Shown: piece by piece, positions 21,983 to 33,947 of the stretch
How positions within the stretch are numbered: the first letter of the stretch is position 1
Layout: each line of letters opens with the position of its first letter
DNA from: Reticulitermes speratus
Lineage: Eukaryota > Arthropoda > Insecta > Blattodea > Rhinotermitidae
Direction of reading: 5' to 3'
DNA length: 64,000 nt
Assembly: GCA_021186555.1 (NCBI GenBank)
Contig: JAJKFL010000002.1
Coordinates: forward strand, 24,902,001 to 24,966,000
The notes under the pieces: generated by a model
Told to the model about the DNA's origin: nothing
What the model saw: only the letters and a program-made list of their open reading frames with translations
Database searches by the model: none
Program-made: the position numbers and the translations under genes

Positions 21983-22065
21983 TGAAATATCTACAATGTA
22001 TTTTACCATTTACTGCAGATGAAGTTAAATTTTAACTCCATATATATACTTTGTACATCAGTGCT

Positions 22066-22107
22066 TCCTGAATATGGCTATAAGAAATAGCGGAAACGTG
22101 TTAGAGT
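22066..22107 (+). ncRNA. Decayed hammerhead-like motif
   Basis: CTGAATA (G8 lost), stem GGCTAT/ATAGC with an AAGAA loop, then GGAAACGTGTTAG. The geometry matches the other motifs but the core is broken. Confidence 0.35.
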
Positions 22108-22109
22108 AG

Positions 22110-23555
22110 TGTCCTGTATGTGGATAAGTGTAATTTGTTGCTAATAAAATTTATTTACGAGGAAAGCGTATTATTACCTCCCTTCTATAACTGTTTGTTT
22201 TAAAAGAGTCATTAGGTTCACATAACGACTACGTAATTACATGCACTTTATTTATGAAGTTCTGTGACCTGTTGTAATACTACGTACATTCATCTTTCAC
22301 AACCGCCTACAGCACCTATAGAGTGCCACGTTTTCTTACAAATGGCCGCTCAAGGACTCCCCACTACACAGCCATCACACCGCCATTTGCTCTCCGCCAA
22401 GTATTACTCACCTCACTTGCGTCTTCACTGTCGATCTTGGCAAGCCAAACGGTATGCAACACACGATTTTAAAACCTCTCCAAAAAGCCACTTGTTTCTT
22501 GATATACTTGTCTATAGTGTAACTGAACTTGAGACGTCCATTGATTTGGTGAGACAGCACAAAACCCTGCAGCAACACAGAGCTCTCCAGTCTGGCTTCT
22601 TTCTCCTTGACTGCACAGCCGCGTGTCCTTGAAATGTCCGCTACCTGGTAGCAGAAAAGATGATAAAAATGAGAAATTTATGTTCCGGAGAAGTCGGAGA
22701 ACTGAATCCTGATGGTACCTCAGCTGGACTAAAAGTGTGGGCAGTGAAAATACAGCAGTCCTTCTTATGGCCAGTGAATTTATACCGAATTAATTTCAAG
22801 AACCGATCATTTTCAATCTCCCTTTGTTTCCCAGAATTTCAGACAACTGAATCTTTGTCACTGTCTTTCATGCTACTTGCTACGCAAGATAATGTATTCT
22901 TATGTCAGCTATTCTAAATCTTCCCATGAATTACTGTACACGTGACCTCTATAGTCTGCTCTTACAACGTCAGAGACGTGATGTCCTTGAACCTGCTGAG
23001 CTTATATGCTGTCCACAATGCAGATACTGATAATGGACAAAATTTTACATGTGTCTCAAAACAAAATGGCCAAAACCATTTCACACATTTATCATTTCCT
23101 TCAGCGACGCAGCAACAGTAACCAAAGTAACGCACCGATATTTTTCAAATTCGGTATGACCGCCATTATAAAAGAGAACGATATAACGGTCTTACATTAT
23201 ATTACACAGTCTTACTGGTTTTGATTTAGTTTGATTATTTTTATGGATCACCACATAAGAGCCTAACACATTAGTATAAGGCTTATACATTTTAGAGATT
23301 TCAATGAAATTTGACACAAATATTAGTCAGCTACACCTGTAAGCTTTGCTGACATTAATTCATTTCAAGGGGCACTTTTTTGTGACAAAAGAGCCTTTAC
23401 ACATACATTTTTCAGCCTTTTGATGAAATTTGATGAAACTCATGTATAAAAATACTATTGTACGTGTTTTATAAACTTAGTAGGCAGATCGTACATAAGG
23501 AACATCTAATTACAGCATAACCGGGAAAACCTAAAGAATAAAAATGTTGTTTAGT
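22110..23555. other. Unassigned sequence with one unexplained ORF
   Basis: The 122-codon plus-strand ORF at 22264-22632 has no recognised domain, no splice context and low-complexity His/Gln/Ser composition. It is not called as a gene. Confidence 0.35.
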
Positions 23556-23559
23556 AATT

Positions 23560-23880
23560 TACTTAAGAAAAAATGAGGGTGAAATAGGCAAAACATGTGG
23601 CACGCAGAGGGGAGAATAGAACACATACCGGGGTTTGGTGGAGAAACCCGGAAGAAAGAGGCTACTTGGAAAACCTAGACATAGATGGGAGGATAACACG
23701 TGAGTCTTAAAGAAATAGGATGGGAAAGAGTGGTCTGGAATCATCTGGCTGAGGATAGGGAGATGTGACGGACACTTGTAAACACAGTAATGAGACTTTT
23801 TCATAAAAGGCGAAAAATTATTTTGATAAAATGAGGAAATATTAGCTTCTTAAGAAGGACTGTCCTTCATAGAGTTATTT
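23560..23880 (+). pseudogene. LINE-1 3' end copy
   Basis: Collinear with the last part of LINE-1, from the 'AYR.L.G..EG' codons to the 3' UTR 'cttaagaaggactgtccttcatagagtta'. 5'-truncated with many substitutions. Confidence 0.75.
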
Positions 23881-23929
23881 ATTAAAAATATGATGAGAAT
23901 TGTGTTGTTAACATTAGACACGTTACTTT

Positions 23930-24310
23930 AAAGATTGTTCACGAGAAATTCAATTTCTACATCTTCAGCTGGACGAAGATCGATGTTCATTTTAGCCAAC
24001 AAGTTCCTGGCAAATAGACAAGAAAAGAATTGAAACATACGTAAATACAAAATTTCATGAAAATCCGTCCAGTGGGAGCCGAGTTGTTCCATGCAGAAAG
24101 ACAGACGGACAGACATGACGAAGCTAATAGTCACTTTTCGCAATTTTGCGAACGCGCTTAAAAATCCGTGCGATAATGAAGTACGCTACATGAGTCCTGC
24201 TCGGAATTCCCGAAATGCACGTGTCATTTCGACCGTCTCATTTCAGCATGGTCAGCTTTATTATGTAACGGAAGGTGACCGCACTTGCTGTCACTATAAA
24301 CGTTGTCGGT
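23930..24310. repeat. Interspersed repeat family E, copy 2
   Basis: Contains 'aaaatttcatgaaaatccgt', 'ggagccgagttgttcc' and 'gacagacggacagacatgacg', then 'gcgaacgcgctt'. The same ordered blocks appear in the other family E copies. The ORF across it (…RTDMTKLIVTFRNFANA…) reflects the repeat, not a gene. Confidence 0.55.
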
Positions 24311-24479
24311 TCAGTTCAGCATGAAGTAGTGCCTATATAATTACATTCAGAATCCATAGAGACTAATATGTTTATGTAAACATACATTCCACGAAAATTC
24401 TCTCCGAGGTGGTACAGATACAAGAAGAGACAGGCTAGGCAACTCAGTTAAAAAAAAAGTCACAAATTTACCTTCTGAT

Positions 24480-24794
24480 ATTAGGGGCATGTGGCATGTA
24501 AGGGGGAAACAGAAGTGCATACAGGGTTTTGGTGGGGAAATCTTAAGGAATGCGACCACTTTGAAGACATGGGCCTAGATCAGAGGATAATATTAAAACG
24601 GGTCTTCAATAAATAGCTTTCGGGGCGCGGACTGGCATAATCTGGCTCTGCATAGGGAGAAGTGGTGGGCTCCTGTGGACACGGTAATGAGCTTTCTGCT
24701 TGCATAAAATGCGGGAAATTTCTTGACTACCTGACGAACTATCAGCTTCTCAAGAAGGACTCTGCCACATGGAGTAAGTTAGTTATTTAGTTAA
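24480..24794 (+). pseudogene. LINE-1 3' end copy
   Basis: 5'-truncated copy running from the 'catgtggcatgtaaggggg' segment to the 3' UTR 'cttctcaagaaggactctgc' and an AGTT-rich tail. Confidence 0.8.
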
Positions 24795-24796
24795 TT

Positions 24797-25076
24797 TTTT
24801 TGTGAAGGGCCCCGCAGCAAATGCTACGGACGCACCGCAGCCTTGAGGCTTATTGTGCAACCCTGTGATGAAGGTGCAGAGAAAGATGATCAGTTTCTTT
24901 TTTTTTTTTATTTTTACAATCAATGGAGTACCAGTGGAAAACCGAAGTACTCGGGGGGAAAAACCTGTCCCAGTACCACTTTGTCCACCACAAATCCCAC
25001 ATGGACTGACCCGGGATCTAACCCGGGCCTCCGCGGTGAGGGGCCGGCGACTAATCGCCTGAGCCATGGCACGGCC
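24797..25076 (-). repeat. SINE A, reverse strand, next to LINE-1 tail
   Basis: Complete reverse-strand SINE A: T-run, antisense of 'ggttgcacaataagcc', antisense B box GGATCTAACCCGGG and antisense head GAGCCATGGCACGGCC. Flanks are AGTT-rich on both sides, so the duplication cannot be defined exactly. It appears to have inserted in or at the AGTT tail of the preceding LINE-1 copy. Confidence 0.88.
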
Positions 25077-25100
25077 TAGTCAGTTAGTTAGTTAGTTAGC
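25077..25100. repeat. (AGTT)n tail
   Basis: AGTT units, probably the continuation of the LINE-1 3' tail split by the SINE A insertion. Confidence 0.75.
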
Positions 25101-25255
25101 TTGATATCGTGATCTTTACCGCATAATATGTAGGCCTCATAATATAGCCTACGTGTGTGTAAATGAGTAAGGGATTCACTTTTCAGTAGGCATACATATT
25201 TTTGTATGCTTTCATTGCAATTTGGCCTAAGTTGTTGACCTTTGTGTTCATTTAC

Positions 25256-25291
25256 TGTTAATTAATTAACTAATTAATTAACTAATTAATA
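25256..25291. repeat. TTAA-rich simple repeat
   Basis: Repeats of TTAATTAA/CTAATTAA type. Confidence 0.8.
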
Positions 25292-25297
25292 TTTAAG

Positions 25298-25400
25298 TTT
25301 ACGGGGGGGCTAGGATTCAGTTCCGCTCATCCGAGACCTCAGCATTAAATGGAGTTTCACGCCCCGGCCGCTTTACTCCTGGAGAATGATAGAGGTCTTG
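25298..25400 (-). repeat. SINE C fragment
   Basis: Contains the antisense landmark CACGCCCCGGCCGCTTTACTC with 'gacctcagcattaaatgg' on its 3' side. No head. Confidence 0.6.
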
Positions 25401-25502
25401 CAGGGAAACAAAGTAAATTCTTGCGAGATTTGAGGTTTCCACAGCTGTGTTATTGAGGTTACAGGTCTTCTGGGATACGACGCTGTGTCGCTGGATTAGT
25501 AT

Positions 25503-25545
25503 TTCCAGATATTTCGAAGGTACGTAGTGCCTTCGTCTTCGAGGG
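25503..25545 (-). ncRNA. Hammerhead-like motif with long stem II, core altered
   Basis: Minus strand: CTCGAAGA in place of CTGAAGA, then CGAAGGCAC..., a 3- to 5-nt loop and TACCTTCG, then AAAT. Stem II GAAGG/CCTTC is well kept. A further hammerhead-type repeat family with a damaged core. Confidence 0.35.
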
Positions 25546-25876
25546 TTGTGGTATTATGTTTATAAACGAAGAGCTTTATCTTCTCCCTGTTTCGAAAACT
25601 TGACGCAAACATATAAACGAAATAGTACGTGCATCTGACTTGACAATTTTTTATGAGGCTTTGGTACGTGAGATGACTCATTTAACTTGTAAATATCCAA
25701 AACTAAATTCTATTCCGATCCACTTCGGTTTGCCAGTCCCTATGTTTTATACATAGTGATCAATAAGGGATCCATATTTAAAATAATCAGAGTGCGTTTT
25801 TCAGTATCTATTTCATATATTAGTCTATACACATATAAAACCTGGACACTTCCCATTAAAGTTTTAAGTGATTTCC

Positions 25877-25914
25877 CCTGAATTTGGTCGCGTAGGCCGA
25901 AACATGTTGTAGAA
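25877..25914 (+). ncRNA. Decayed hammerhead-like motif
   Basis: CTGAATT (core altered), stem GGTC/GGCC, then GAAACATGTTGTAG. Confidence 0.35.
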
Positions 25915-26044
25915 TAATGAGGTATGGCTGTGTTCACAACTACTGTTTATTTATTTATTTTTTTCGCTATACGGCCGGTTATCTTCTTGCACGCTGTCGG
26001 AATTGCAACATTATAAGGGTGTAACATTATTGTTTTAATATTAT

Positions 26045-26275
26045 TTAGGATAATTATAGTCAGTACGGTGAGTGGCCTATAAGTCGCAAGATACAGGGTT
26101 CCATTCCCGGTAGGGGCAAGAGATTTTTCTCTTCTCCCGAACTTCCAGACTTGCTCCCTATTCAATAGGTATCGTCTTTCTTTCCTGAGGTTAAATCGGC
26201 CGGGGCGTGAATTTGACCACTCACCTCCATCACATGTCCAAGTTATGAAGGTGTGGAGCTACACCTTTACACCCT
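26045..26275 (+). repeat. SINE C-related copy
   Basis: Head segment with GGGTTCCATTCCCGG (B-box-like, 26097-26111), 'ccctattcaataggtatcg', then GGCCGGGGCGTGAATTTGACC and 'ggagctacacctttac'. Diverged subfamily. Confidence 0.7.
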
Positions 26276-26281
26276 TCTGTG

Positions 26282-26492
26282 TGCCTCAATCTTTAACCAA
26301 CAAATGCACCTTTTATTCTCTCATTTCTATCCACCCTATATATGTTTCGACCGTACTTTGGTCATCATCAGGGGTATACCGATATAGTCACTTCACTGTT
26401 CACTTATTCATTAGGTATTAATGTAGAACATTATGCTGATTGGCAGTCATCAATAGCTGAAAATAGCATTTGTTGGTTAAAGATTGAGGCTT
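26282..26492. mobile_element. Short foldback element with one hammerhead-like motif
   Basis: Perfect inverted ends of 23 bp: GCCTCAATCTTTAACC then AACAAATG at the left (26282-26305), and their reverse complement at 26468-26491. The left arm carries an intact hammerhead-like core (26331-26378). The right arm has lost its copy. No ORF. Confidence 0.7.
26331..26378 (-). ncRNA. Hammerhead-ribozyme-like motif (intact core, good stem I)
   Basis: Minus strand: stem I 5' strand TACCC, core CTGATGA, one T, stem II GACC/GGTC with a 7-nt loop, GAAAC, ATATATA, then GGGTG. TACCC and GGGTG can pair over five positions. Stem III is weaker than in other copies. Confidence 0.6.
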
Positions 26493-26499
26493 ATAGCTA

Positions 26500-27125
26500 A
26501 GATGCACGGTGAACATAACATAAACATAACTGTGTGTCTTAATGGCGTGGACTGTGAGAACTCTACCTTTACTTTTATAGGATAATTGCATCACTAATTA
26601 GCAAAGTATTTTCGTAAGGTTATTTCCATATGTTCTCAAGGACACTGAGAGTTCTGGAACTTATTAACCTACATGTTATATCAAATGTTGACTGAATTGT
26701 TCTGAGCAAGTTCCTTTGTTTCAAAAATTTAAAAATAACTAGACAGAGAAAGATGAAGTATATGAAGCGTGCGGTTAACAGAGAGAGCTGAGAGGAGGGA
26801 ACCATGCAAAAGACTGGTCAGTGACTCAACTGTTGGAATATTGGTTTTTCATAACACCGCTTCCCAAACACAAGAGCATGTGGGGTCATTGACACCTCCA
26901 CTTTCACTACCTACCTGCCAACCCAGCGACCAAGTAACCAAAAGAACTACAATACACGAGCCTGTCTGGCTGCTGACACGTCCCATCGCTGGCAACGCAC
27001 CCGCTGAAACCAAGAGGAAGAACATCGCGTGGAAACAGCAGGTTACCATCAGAGATGCCAGGCCAATGTCCTCAGCGTTTCACCAGACTGAACAGTGCTA
27101 CCTTACGACAAACTAGCACCTGGCA
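26500..27125. other. Unassigned sequence
   Basis: A plus-strand ORF of 115 codons (26769-27116) has no recognised domain. Confidence 0.35.
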
Positions 27126-27128
27126 GGT

Positions 27129-27129
<1 letters not shown>

Positions 27130-27159
<30 letters not shown>

Positions 27160-27191
27160 TATTAATATAAAAATTATTATTATTATTATTT
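27130..27191. repeat. (AAT)n/(ATT)n inverted microsatellite
   Basis: An AAT run followed by an ATT run, able to form a small hairpin. Confidence 0.9.
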
Positions 27192-27323
27192 TGTTTCATG
27201 ACAGTTACGCTTCTGAGTCAGCAGGTAACGAAATAAAAAATCAATTGAGCTGTTTTAAATTATTATTTTCGCAGTAGACGCCAACTTTATTACCAGGAGT
27301 ATATAACAAATTAATTCTTTTAA

Positions 27324-27574
27324 TGGCTCGACAGCCCCTTGGGGCCTAGGCCGCCTCATTTTTCGAGGCTTCACGTTCACACTCTTTAGACACACCATAA
27401 TCGGTAGGAATCCTCTTGACGAGTGACCAGCCCGTCGCAGAGACCTCTACCTGACAACACACAACACTCACAAGAGACAGACATCCATGCCCCCGGTGGG
27501 ATTCGAACCCACGATCCTAGTAAGCGAGCGGCCGAAGACCCACGCCTTAGACCGCACGGCCACTGGGATCGGCA
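27324..27574 (-). repeat. SINE D, near full length
   Basis: Reverse-strand copy from the 3' terminus (antisense of GGGGCTGTCGAGCCATT) to the head ending GCCACTGGGATCGGC. Antisense B box GGGATTCGAACCCACG near 27498. Flanks AACAAATTAATT and ACCAAATTAAAT are an imperfect duplication. Confidence 0.9.
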
Positions 27575-27599
27575 CCAAATTAAATTACACAATATAAAT

Positions 27600-28510
27600 T
27601 ACATATAAAACGAATTAAATAAAGTTACAAATTGGGTAATGCCAATCGCTTAAGCGGGAATGGATCCACAGAAAGAAGCACTGAAACCGCAGAAAAGGTA
27701 GAAACGTAAATTCATTAAATATTTGGCTACTAAGTCCAGCGGTAAAAATTACAGACTTATTCAGTTGTAAACTTTAAAATGGCGCCTGAAATGTTTTCCG
27801 TGTTTGGTCGGAATTTCCCCTGAATGTGGGTAATTTCGATCAGCTTTTAAAAATCATGGCTCACGTGTAATCAGTGGATGTGCCAGAAGTACAAGCACAG
27901 TTGTAAGCTGTTAGGAAATTTTCAGACTGTTTGGTTACCAACAATAGTTAGAAACATAATCTGCAGCTGAGTTATAGCTGCTGCATACAGCACGGGCCCA
28001 ACCATAACAAAAAGTGCACCTGTACCGAATTTCGTTGTCTCGTCCTTGTTCAGCATATGAAATGAAAATGACCTTGTACAAAATTCCTGGCTCCGTGTCC
28101 TCACTATCAGCATCACCATAATTCCGACAACTGCTAATCGCATTTACCCCGAACAGACATACTGAGAACTAGGGAAGGCCACATCTTCTATCCGGATATG
28201 ATATGTATGGAGCTGGTGCTCTGTGTAAATGATATATCAAGCATTCTTCTCCTCTAAATATCCATGTAATTCACAGAAAAAAGCGCCATTTACCATACTG
28301 TTATTTTTCACTGATTTCGTAGCACCAAATAGATGAAAAAAAAACGAAAACTTCAATAAACTACTGCAGTTGCTGCCAGTGCGTCATATGGATAAGCGTA
28401 TGACTGGGATTACGTGTTACATTGGTAAAAGTCAAGAACAGGCTCATTCTGTGTGCGTTCAAACTCTGTTCCAGCAGGTGGTGCAGCGTCATGTCAATAT
28501 CGCAAGCTTA
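27600..28510. other. Unassigned sequence
   Basis: Nothing is recognised. The small ORFs lack domains. Confidence 0.4.
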
Positions 28511-28527
28511 ACTAACACTGTCAACAG

Positions 28528-28810
28528 GGCCGTGCCATGGCTCAGGCGGTTAGTCGCCGGCCTACCACTGCGGACGCCCGGGTTTGATCCCGGGTCAGTC
28601 CATGTGGGGTTTGTGGTGGACAAAGTGGCACTGGGACAGGTTTTTCTCCGAGTTGTCAGTTTTCCCTTGTCAATTTCATTCCACTGATGCTCCATTACTT
28701 GTAAAATTTGGTAAAAAACTGCTCATCTTCATCATAGGGTTGCACAAAAAGCCTTAAGGCTGTGGTGTGTCCGTAGCATCTGCTGCGGGGCCCTTCACCA
28801 TGTAAAAAAA
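28528..28810 (+). repeat. SINE A, full length, 13-bp TSD
   Basis: tRNA-like head GGCCGTGCCATGGCTCAGG, B box GGTTTGATCC and poly(A) tail. Perfect target duplication AACACTGTCAACA at 28514-28526 and 28811-28823. Confidence 0.94.
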
Positions 28811-28829
28811 AACACTGTCAACATGAACA

Positions 28830-29155
28830 CTGTAATTGGCCGAAGTACAGATTTCCTAGAGATTTAATCCTTGGAGGTGCCCTGTACATAGACACGCTCA
28901 TCGTGTGATGTGGTGAGGAATTATGAGCCAAGCCAACAGATAGTGATGTACGTAGGTGGATAAGTGGGAAATAACTTAAACTCCTCAGAGTTCTAAAACA
29001 ACACTACATACGAAGTAAAATTTGATGTTCTCACGGCCATGCTATAAAGGTGATCGTTTGTGAGGCGTAGTGCCGTTGCAGAAAGAGAAGTAAAAGAGAA
29101 GTTTCACTTAACGGCGCTTTAAGTGTTAAAATTATGTAGGGCCGATGAAAGTTGG
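28830..29155. other. Unassigned sequence
   Basis: Nothing is recognised. Confidence 0.4.
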
Positions 29156-29157
29156 AT

Positions 29158-29330
29158 GAGTGATATGGAGCACTAGTGGAATGACACTACAGGGAAAACC
29201 TGCAGTACTAGGAGAAAAACCACTTCCAACCCTACTTTGTCTACCACAAAGTCCACATGGGCTAGCCTGGGAGCCAATTCGGCCGTTCTCAGTGACTGGT
29301 CGGCGACTAACCGCCTAACCACCGACTTTT
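29158..29330 (-). repeat. SINE A copy, diverged, no tail
   Basis: Antisense landmarks in order: TGGAGCACTAGTGGAATGAC, 'actttgtctaccacaaagtcc', then 'gtcggcgactaaccgcctaa'. Truncated at both ends. Confidence 0.7.
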
Positions 29331-29334
29331 CCGA

Positions 29335-29430
29335 GGATTATCATCTACCGTCATAATGGAGGCAGTAAGTTCCCCCGAAACCTCGGTCAACTGGCGTACA
29401 CTGCATCACGTCTCAGGAGACTGTGATATT
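29335..29430 (+). repeat. Interspersed repeat family F, copy 2
   Basis: Reads MEAVSSPETSVNW in one frame, matching family F at 11325. Confidence 0.45.
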
Positions 29431-29779
29431 TAACGTTAAAGTCACACAAATTCTCAGACGGGAACACCTGACATTCTTGAAAATCTTTGACAAGAAATAT
29501 AGGTTTGGATCTGGTTTCTATTCAAAATGCTAGACTTCTGACACTGACAAATTCCCCGAGCCTAGATCCGAGAAGATAATTTATTTTTAACCACTTGCTT
29601 TATGCCAACACTTTTAAACAGCAGTATGGCCGTCTCTATAAACGAGTGCTGAACGGAATAATTTTATGCTTATGTCTCATTATTGACTGAATTAACATGT
29701 TGCTCGTTTTTGGCATATTGGCAAAAAAAAAGCTGCAAGAGTTTAACATTGAGTTCGTAATATCTGCATGGCGACCACT

Positions 29780-29900
29780 AAAACCGCTAAATGGATTTGA
29801 TGAAATTTGATATTCAGGGGGTTTTACCACAATTTGGTTAAAATCGGAAAATAATATAGGACACTTTACATGAAGACCCACAAGTGCTTCTCCTTTCATC
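29780..29900 (-). repeat. Interspersed repeat family E, copy 3
   Basis: On the minus strand it yields EALVGLHVKCPILFSDFNQI and shares the 'aaatttgatgaaa' block with other family E regions. Unclassified. Confidence 0.45.
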
Positions 29901-30435
29901 TGGAGTTCAACTCGCTGATAATTATTGGAGCGAAAAATGAAAGCCTTTAATGTACCGTATACGAAAATTACAGGGAATTACAGGGAATTAACATGGTTAT
30001 TTGATGGGTTAAGAAAATACGAGAAACTGGGATATATCCTGTTGCATTATTCACTTACGTAAACGCTGCAACGTGAGGACAGGCACATTTCAGTAGAGGA
30101 ACAATTTTGTTTCTACCGGGTCTTATATTATTCAGCCCATAGCTTATTCCTATAATGTAACATACCGTACACTAAACCTTATGTTATCTGAAATGTGTCG
30201 TTTTCCTGCACTGCACACTGATTCACAGACTTGCTTCACACATCTTTCAAATAATTTCTACTCACTGATTCAGGTAAAGGTGTATTCGCATGAGTAGGCA
30301 AAGCATATGGTTAAGAGAGAAATTATTTGAAGAATTATGTTTCCAATCAATTGTGTTATAAACAACCAAAAAAGTGACAGTGAAATTAATAAACATATCG
30401 ACCTTTCTTACATAAATATGATGTCTATAAAACTA

Positions 30436-30578
30436 ACTTCTCTGCGACGAGCTGGTCCCTCGTCCAGAGGAGTCCTACCGAATGTGGCGTGTCTAAAAAG
30501 TGTGATCGTGAAGCCTCGAAAAATGAGGCGGCCTAGGCCCCCAAGGGGCTGTCGAGCCATTGGAAAAAAAATAAACAA
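30436..30578 (+). repeat. SINE D, 5'-truncated, 9-bp TSD
   Basis: Begins inside the body at TCTGCGACGAGCTGGTCC and ends GGGGCTGTCGAGCCATTGG plus an A-rich tail. Duplication ATAAAACTA at 30427-30435 and 30579-30587. The truncation supports LINE-type target-primed insertion. Confidence 0.85.
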
Positions 30579-30589
30579 ATAAAACTACC

Positions 30590-30980
30590 CTACATTACAT
30601 TTAAGTTACAATATTATTAACTGACATTAATACATTGCCACTACGTGTTTGAGGCAAATTCCTTAGTTTTCATGTATCCTTTATATGAGGTTTATAAAAC
30701 AGGAGCGTAATAAGGGGCACATGACGGCCCATAAGACTCTATTCTGTTTCGCCTCTCCGTAATTACTCGTGGGTGTACAGTGTGTCAACGTTTGTGATTT
30801 TCCCTACACCGCCTACGAAATGAACTGCCAAGTAAAATCTTGTTATCCTGCAGGAATAAGGCATTATCAATTCCAAGTGGAAGTCTTGTCTATAAACTGC
30901 CAGTGGCATCTAGTCATTTTTTACGGAAGAGAAAGGGACCATCAAGCAAATTGTTAACCAACAAAGGCTACTGCAGAGCC
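30590..30980. other. Unassigned sequence
   Basis: Nothing is recognised. Confidence 0.4.
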
Positions 30981-30984
30981 GTTA

Positions 30985-31235
30985 CGGTAGCACACCTTGT
31001 CCGTCTAACCCAGCCTGCGTAATGGCTAGGCTACAGAACGGACGACAAAGAAGTCGTGGTTCGAGTCTTATATCCAGTGGGCACCGAAGGGTAAAGGTAC
31101 TTGGACGTGAAGGTGGTCACTCACTTATATCTAGTGTCAAATTTAAGAACACGTGGAGCAATAACTTCACTCTACCATACGCTTTCATGGCGTGGTACTT
31201 AATTAAGCACAGGGGAAACTTTACCTCCTACAGAA
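30985..31235 (+). repeat. SINE C-related fragment
   Basis: Diverged head with GTGGTTCGAGTC and later landmarks 'ctagtgtcaa', 'ttcatggcgtgg' and 'aactttacctcc'. Confidence 0.5.
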
Positions 31236-31239
31236 TTTC

Positions 31240-33945
31240 AGTTAATGTTCGTCGCCTACTCTTTGTGTAAATACTGTTTAGTCACTAGGTTTAATGAAGG
31301 GAGGAAAGCTTTTGCGTTAAATGGCGTGCTTGTTTATGTGACGCGAATATCTTGAGACATTTATTTATGAATAAGCCAAGTATAAATAAAATAAAACTTG
31401 TGAGTTTTGATATCTTCGCAGCTGTGTAAATGAGTGAGTAATTTATTAGTTTTCATAAAAACAACTCATCACATAAAATTCTCAAGTAATATCAAAACAT
31501 TAACCTTGTTAAGTAAAATAACTTTTATTTTAAACACTTTCAGATATCTATGTAGCCAACCCAACGGAACACACGGAGAACCGATTTGTCTCTATGCGAT
31601 GTTTATTACTTTAGCAGTATGTTATCCACATAAAATAATAAAAAATCAATGCCAGATCGGTATTCAATATTGAAAGAAACATACGAGTACTTATGCTTCG
31701 CCATTGCCTTTGTAACGAAAGCCGTCTTTATTCACTGAAGGCCTTCTACAACATTATATAGACGCTTTAAATAAGTCACTATCCAAAGTGGTTGCTTTGT
31801 ATTTTCTTAATTCCTGTTTACCTTGCAGAGTGTGCTCATTTTGGGCCTTCGAAAATACTTTATCCATATAATATACCTGAAGCACGCGATGAAAAGAGAA
31901 AGAATTTTGCCAAACAGGCCTATTTAGCCGGAAAACTCAAAATTATTTAAAGTGAAAACAAGAACCATTCTTTGTAGCTTCAAGGGCCTTCACCAGGCTA
32001 CGATCGCCAACTATTCTCCGTGTATGAACCTGTTCCACGCTCTTCCGCTCTACATGACCTTTGCAGCCGAATCAGTGTCACTATGTATGTTTAGCATGGG
32101 TCACAGCACTGAATGAGGATAAGAAGCCTGCATTACAGGTTAAAACGCAGCAGAATGTCTTTCTAAATTTCGAAAGGCCCCGGTTTGAATATTCACGCAG
32201 ATAGCTGCTCTCATGACACAGCGTATTGTGAGTTTTCTCTGTTCCCTGCGTAAACTTCTAAACCGTGTTTTAACATAAGCCAATGCGACTTCTTTTTATA
32301 TCATTTCCAATGCAGTGTTCATCATTCTAACATTGGAAGGCAGGTAACTTGTGCATTTGAACAATCATCTTCAAATAACTCAAGAATCAATTGATATAAT
32401 GCCACTAATGAGAAAATATACGCCATCAGAGTCTACAAGAAGCGGTTATTTTTGCAGTTAATTGAATATGTTATTGCATTTTGCCCTGTGTCCTTTTATA
32501 AAATGGGTAGGACACGAAAAAATGGACATGCAGTTAACAGTGATAAGAATCATAGATTTCATAAAAAATTAGTTGGGTGTGTCTACTAAATATCACTTCA
32601 AGGAAGCTGAGAAATCTAGAATGGTAAGAAAAAATTGGTTTAGATAACATATATACTCCCTAGATTTAATGTTTAATCTGTATTTTTAATGTTTGAGAAA
32701 ATTACGCATAGATTTATAAAATTTAGGGGTAAAAGCCCCAAGTATTTTTACTACAATTAGGAATTTTAATTTTTGTAGCTTCCTGGGAGAGAACCCCCCA
32801 TTAACATATGCACCTCTTTCTCAATTCATAGGGTCGAGTTTCCTACACCTTTCCAGGAACACGTTAGCTACTATTTTAGGTGACTGTCTACATAAATATT
32901 TTTTTCGTTTACGTAAACTTTCGTATATAATATTTCGCACACAGTAACATTAAATTACGTGCCACTTTTTCATATATTTTTTACATACACCGATTTTTTG
33001 CTGTTATTTAATGTAAACAGGCTAGTATTGAACTTAAGGTAATTAAGTTGCCTTCGTATGTCTAATGGCGCAATCGTTGACTGAGAACCAAAATGTCGTA
33101 ATCTCATTGCTAATGTAGGCGAAAAAGTAATGTTCTAAATTAAAATTGAAGTTGTCAGCTGTAACACTGAACACTCCGGTCGGAAGAATTCGCGTGTCAT
33201 CAGAAGGCTAAAGAGGGCAACAGAATTCATTGACTAAATTGTTCTAATGCCTTTCCATACATAATGTAACGTTTGCAAATCCGTTTTCTGTTCAGTATTG
33301 GAGTTCATTTAGAAGTTTATAAAGGACTAAATATCATCATAGGTTGACTGTGGCAAGAGATGGGCGATTTAAAGTGACAACTTGTCTAAATTTGAATTCA
33401 GTATAAACAAATAACGATTAGGACGGAACGGCATGTCTATGAACGCTTATACCATATTCCAACGAGGCATTATTAAATTCCAACTACAAATTCTAAAAAG
33501 ACTGTACATGTGTATTACAACATAAACACACTTTCCACATGCGCTCTTCTCTACTTTTCATTCCTCTCTGGCCTGGATATACAATAATTAAAAATAATGT
33601 ATATATATTGCCATTTATGTCCCCGTTTCCTTCCTAAAAAGAACGGGGTATGAGTTTGAGCGCATTATGTTTTCACTGTGTGTGTCCCGTTTCAAATTGT
33701 AGACTATTTAACCGATGTTCATACACTGCAGTCTTAACATTATGTCACTGGAGCACACCCCACCACCAGACTTTTGATGCAGGTATGTAAAATTTGGTGT
33801 GCAAATAGACCGTTGGCATAACCACACACAATGTATGGAATATTATTTTTATTCAACAATTAAAAATATGGCGATGGTGTAAATTGACTTTACACACGAC
33901 AAATTTAACATATACGTACAAAACCTGCAAGTGAGTAAGAATTTA
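31240..33945. other. Longest stretch without recognised content
   Basis: About 2.7 kb of AT-rich sequence with no SINE/LINE landmark, tandem array or domain-bearing ORF that I can support. Confidence 0.4.
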
Positions 33946-33947
33946 TG

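Noticed and set aside
22264..22632. 122-codon plus-strand ORF as a gene
   Set aside because: No recognisable domain, homolog or splice signals. In 64 kb of this composition an ORF of this size can occur by chance.
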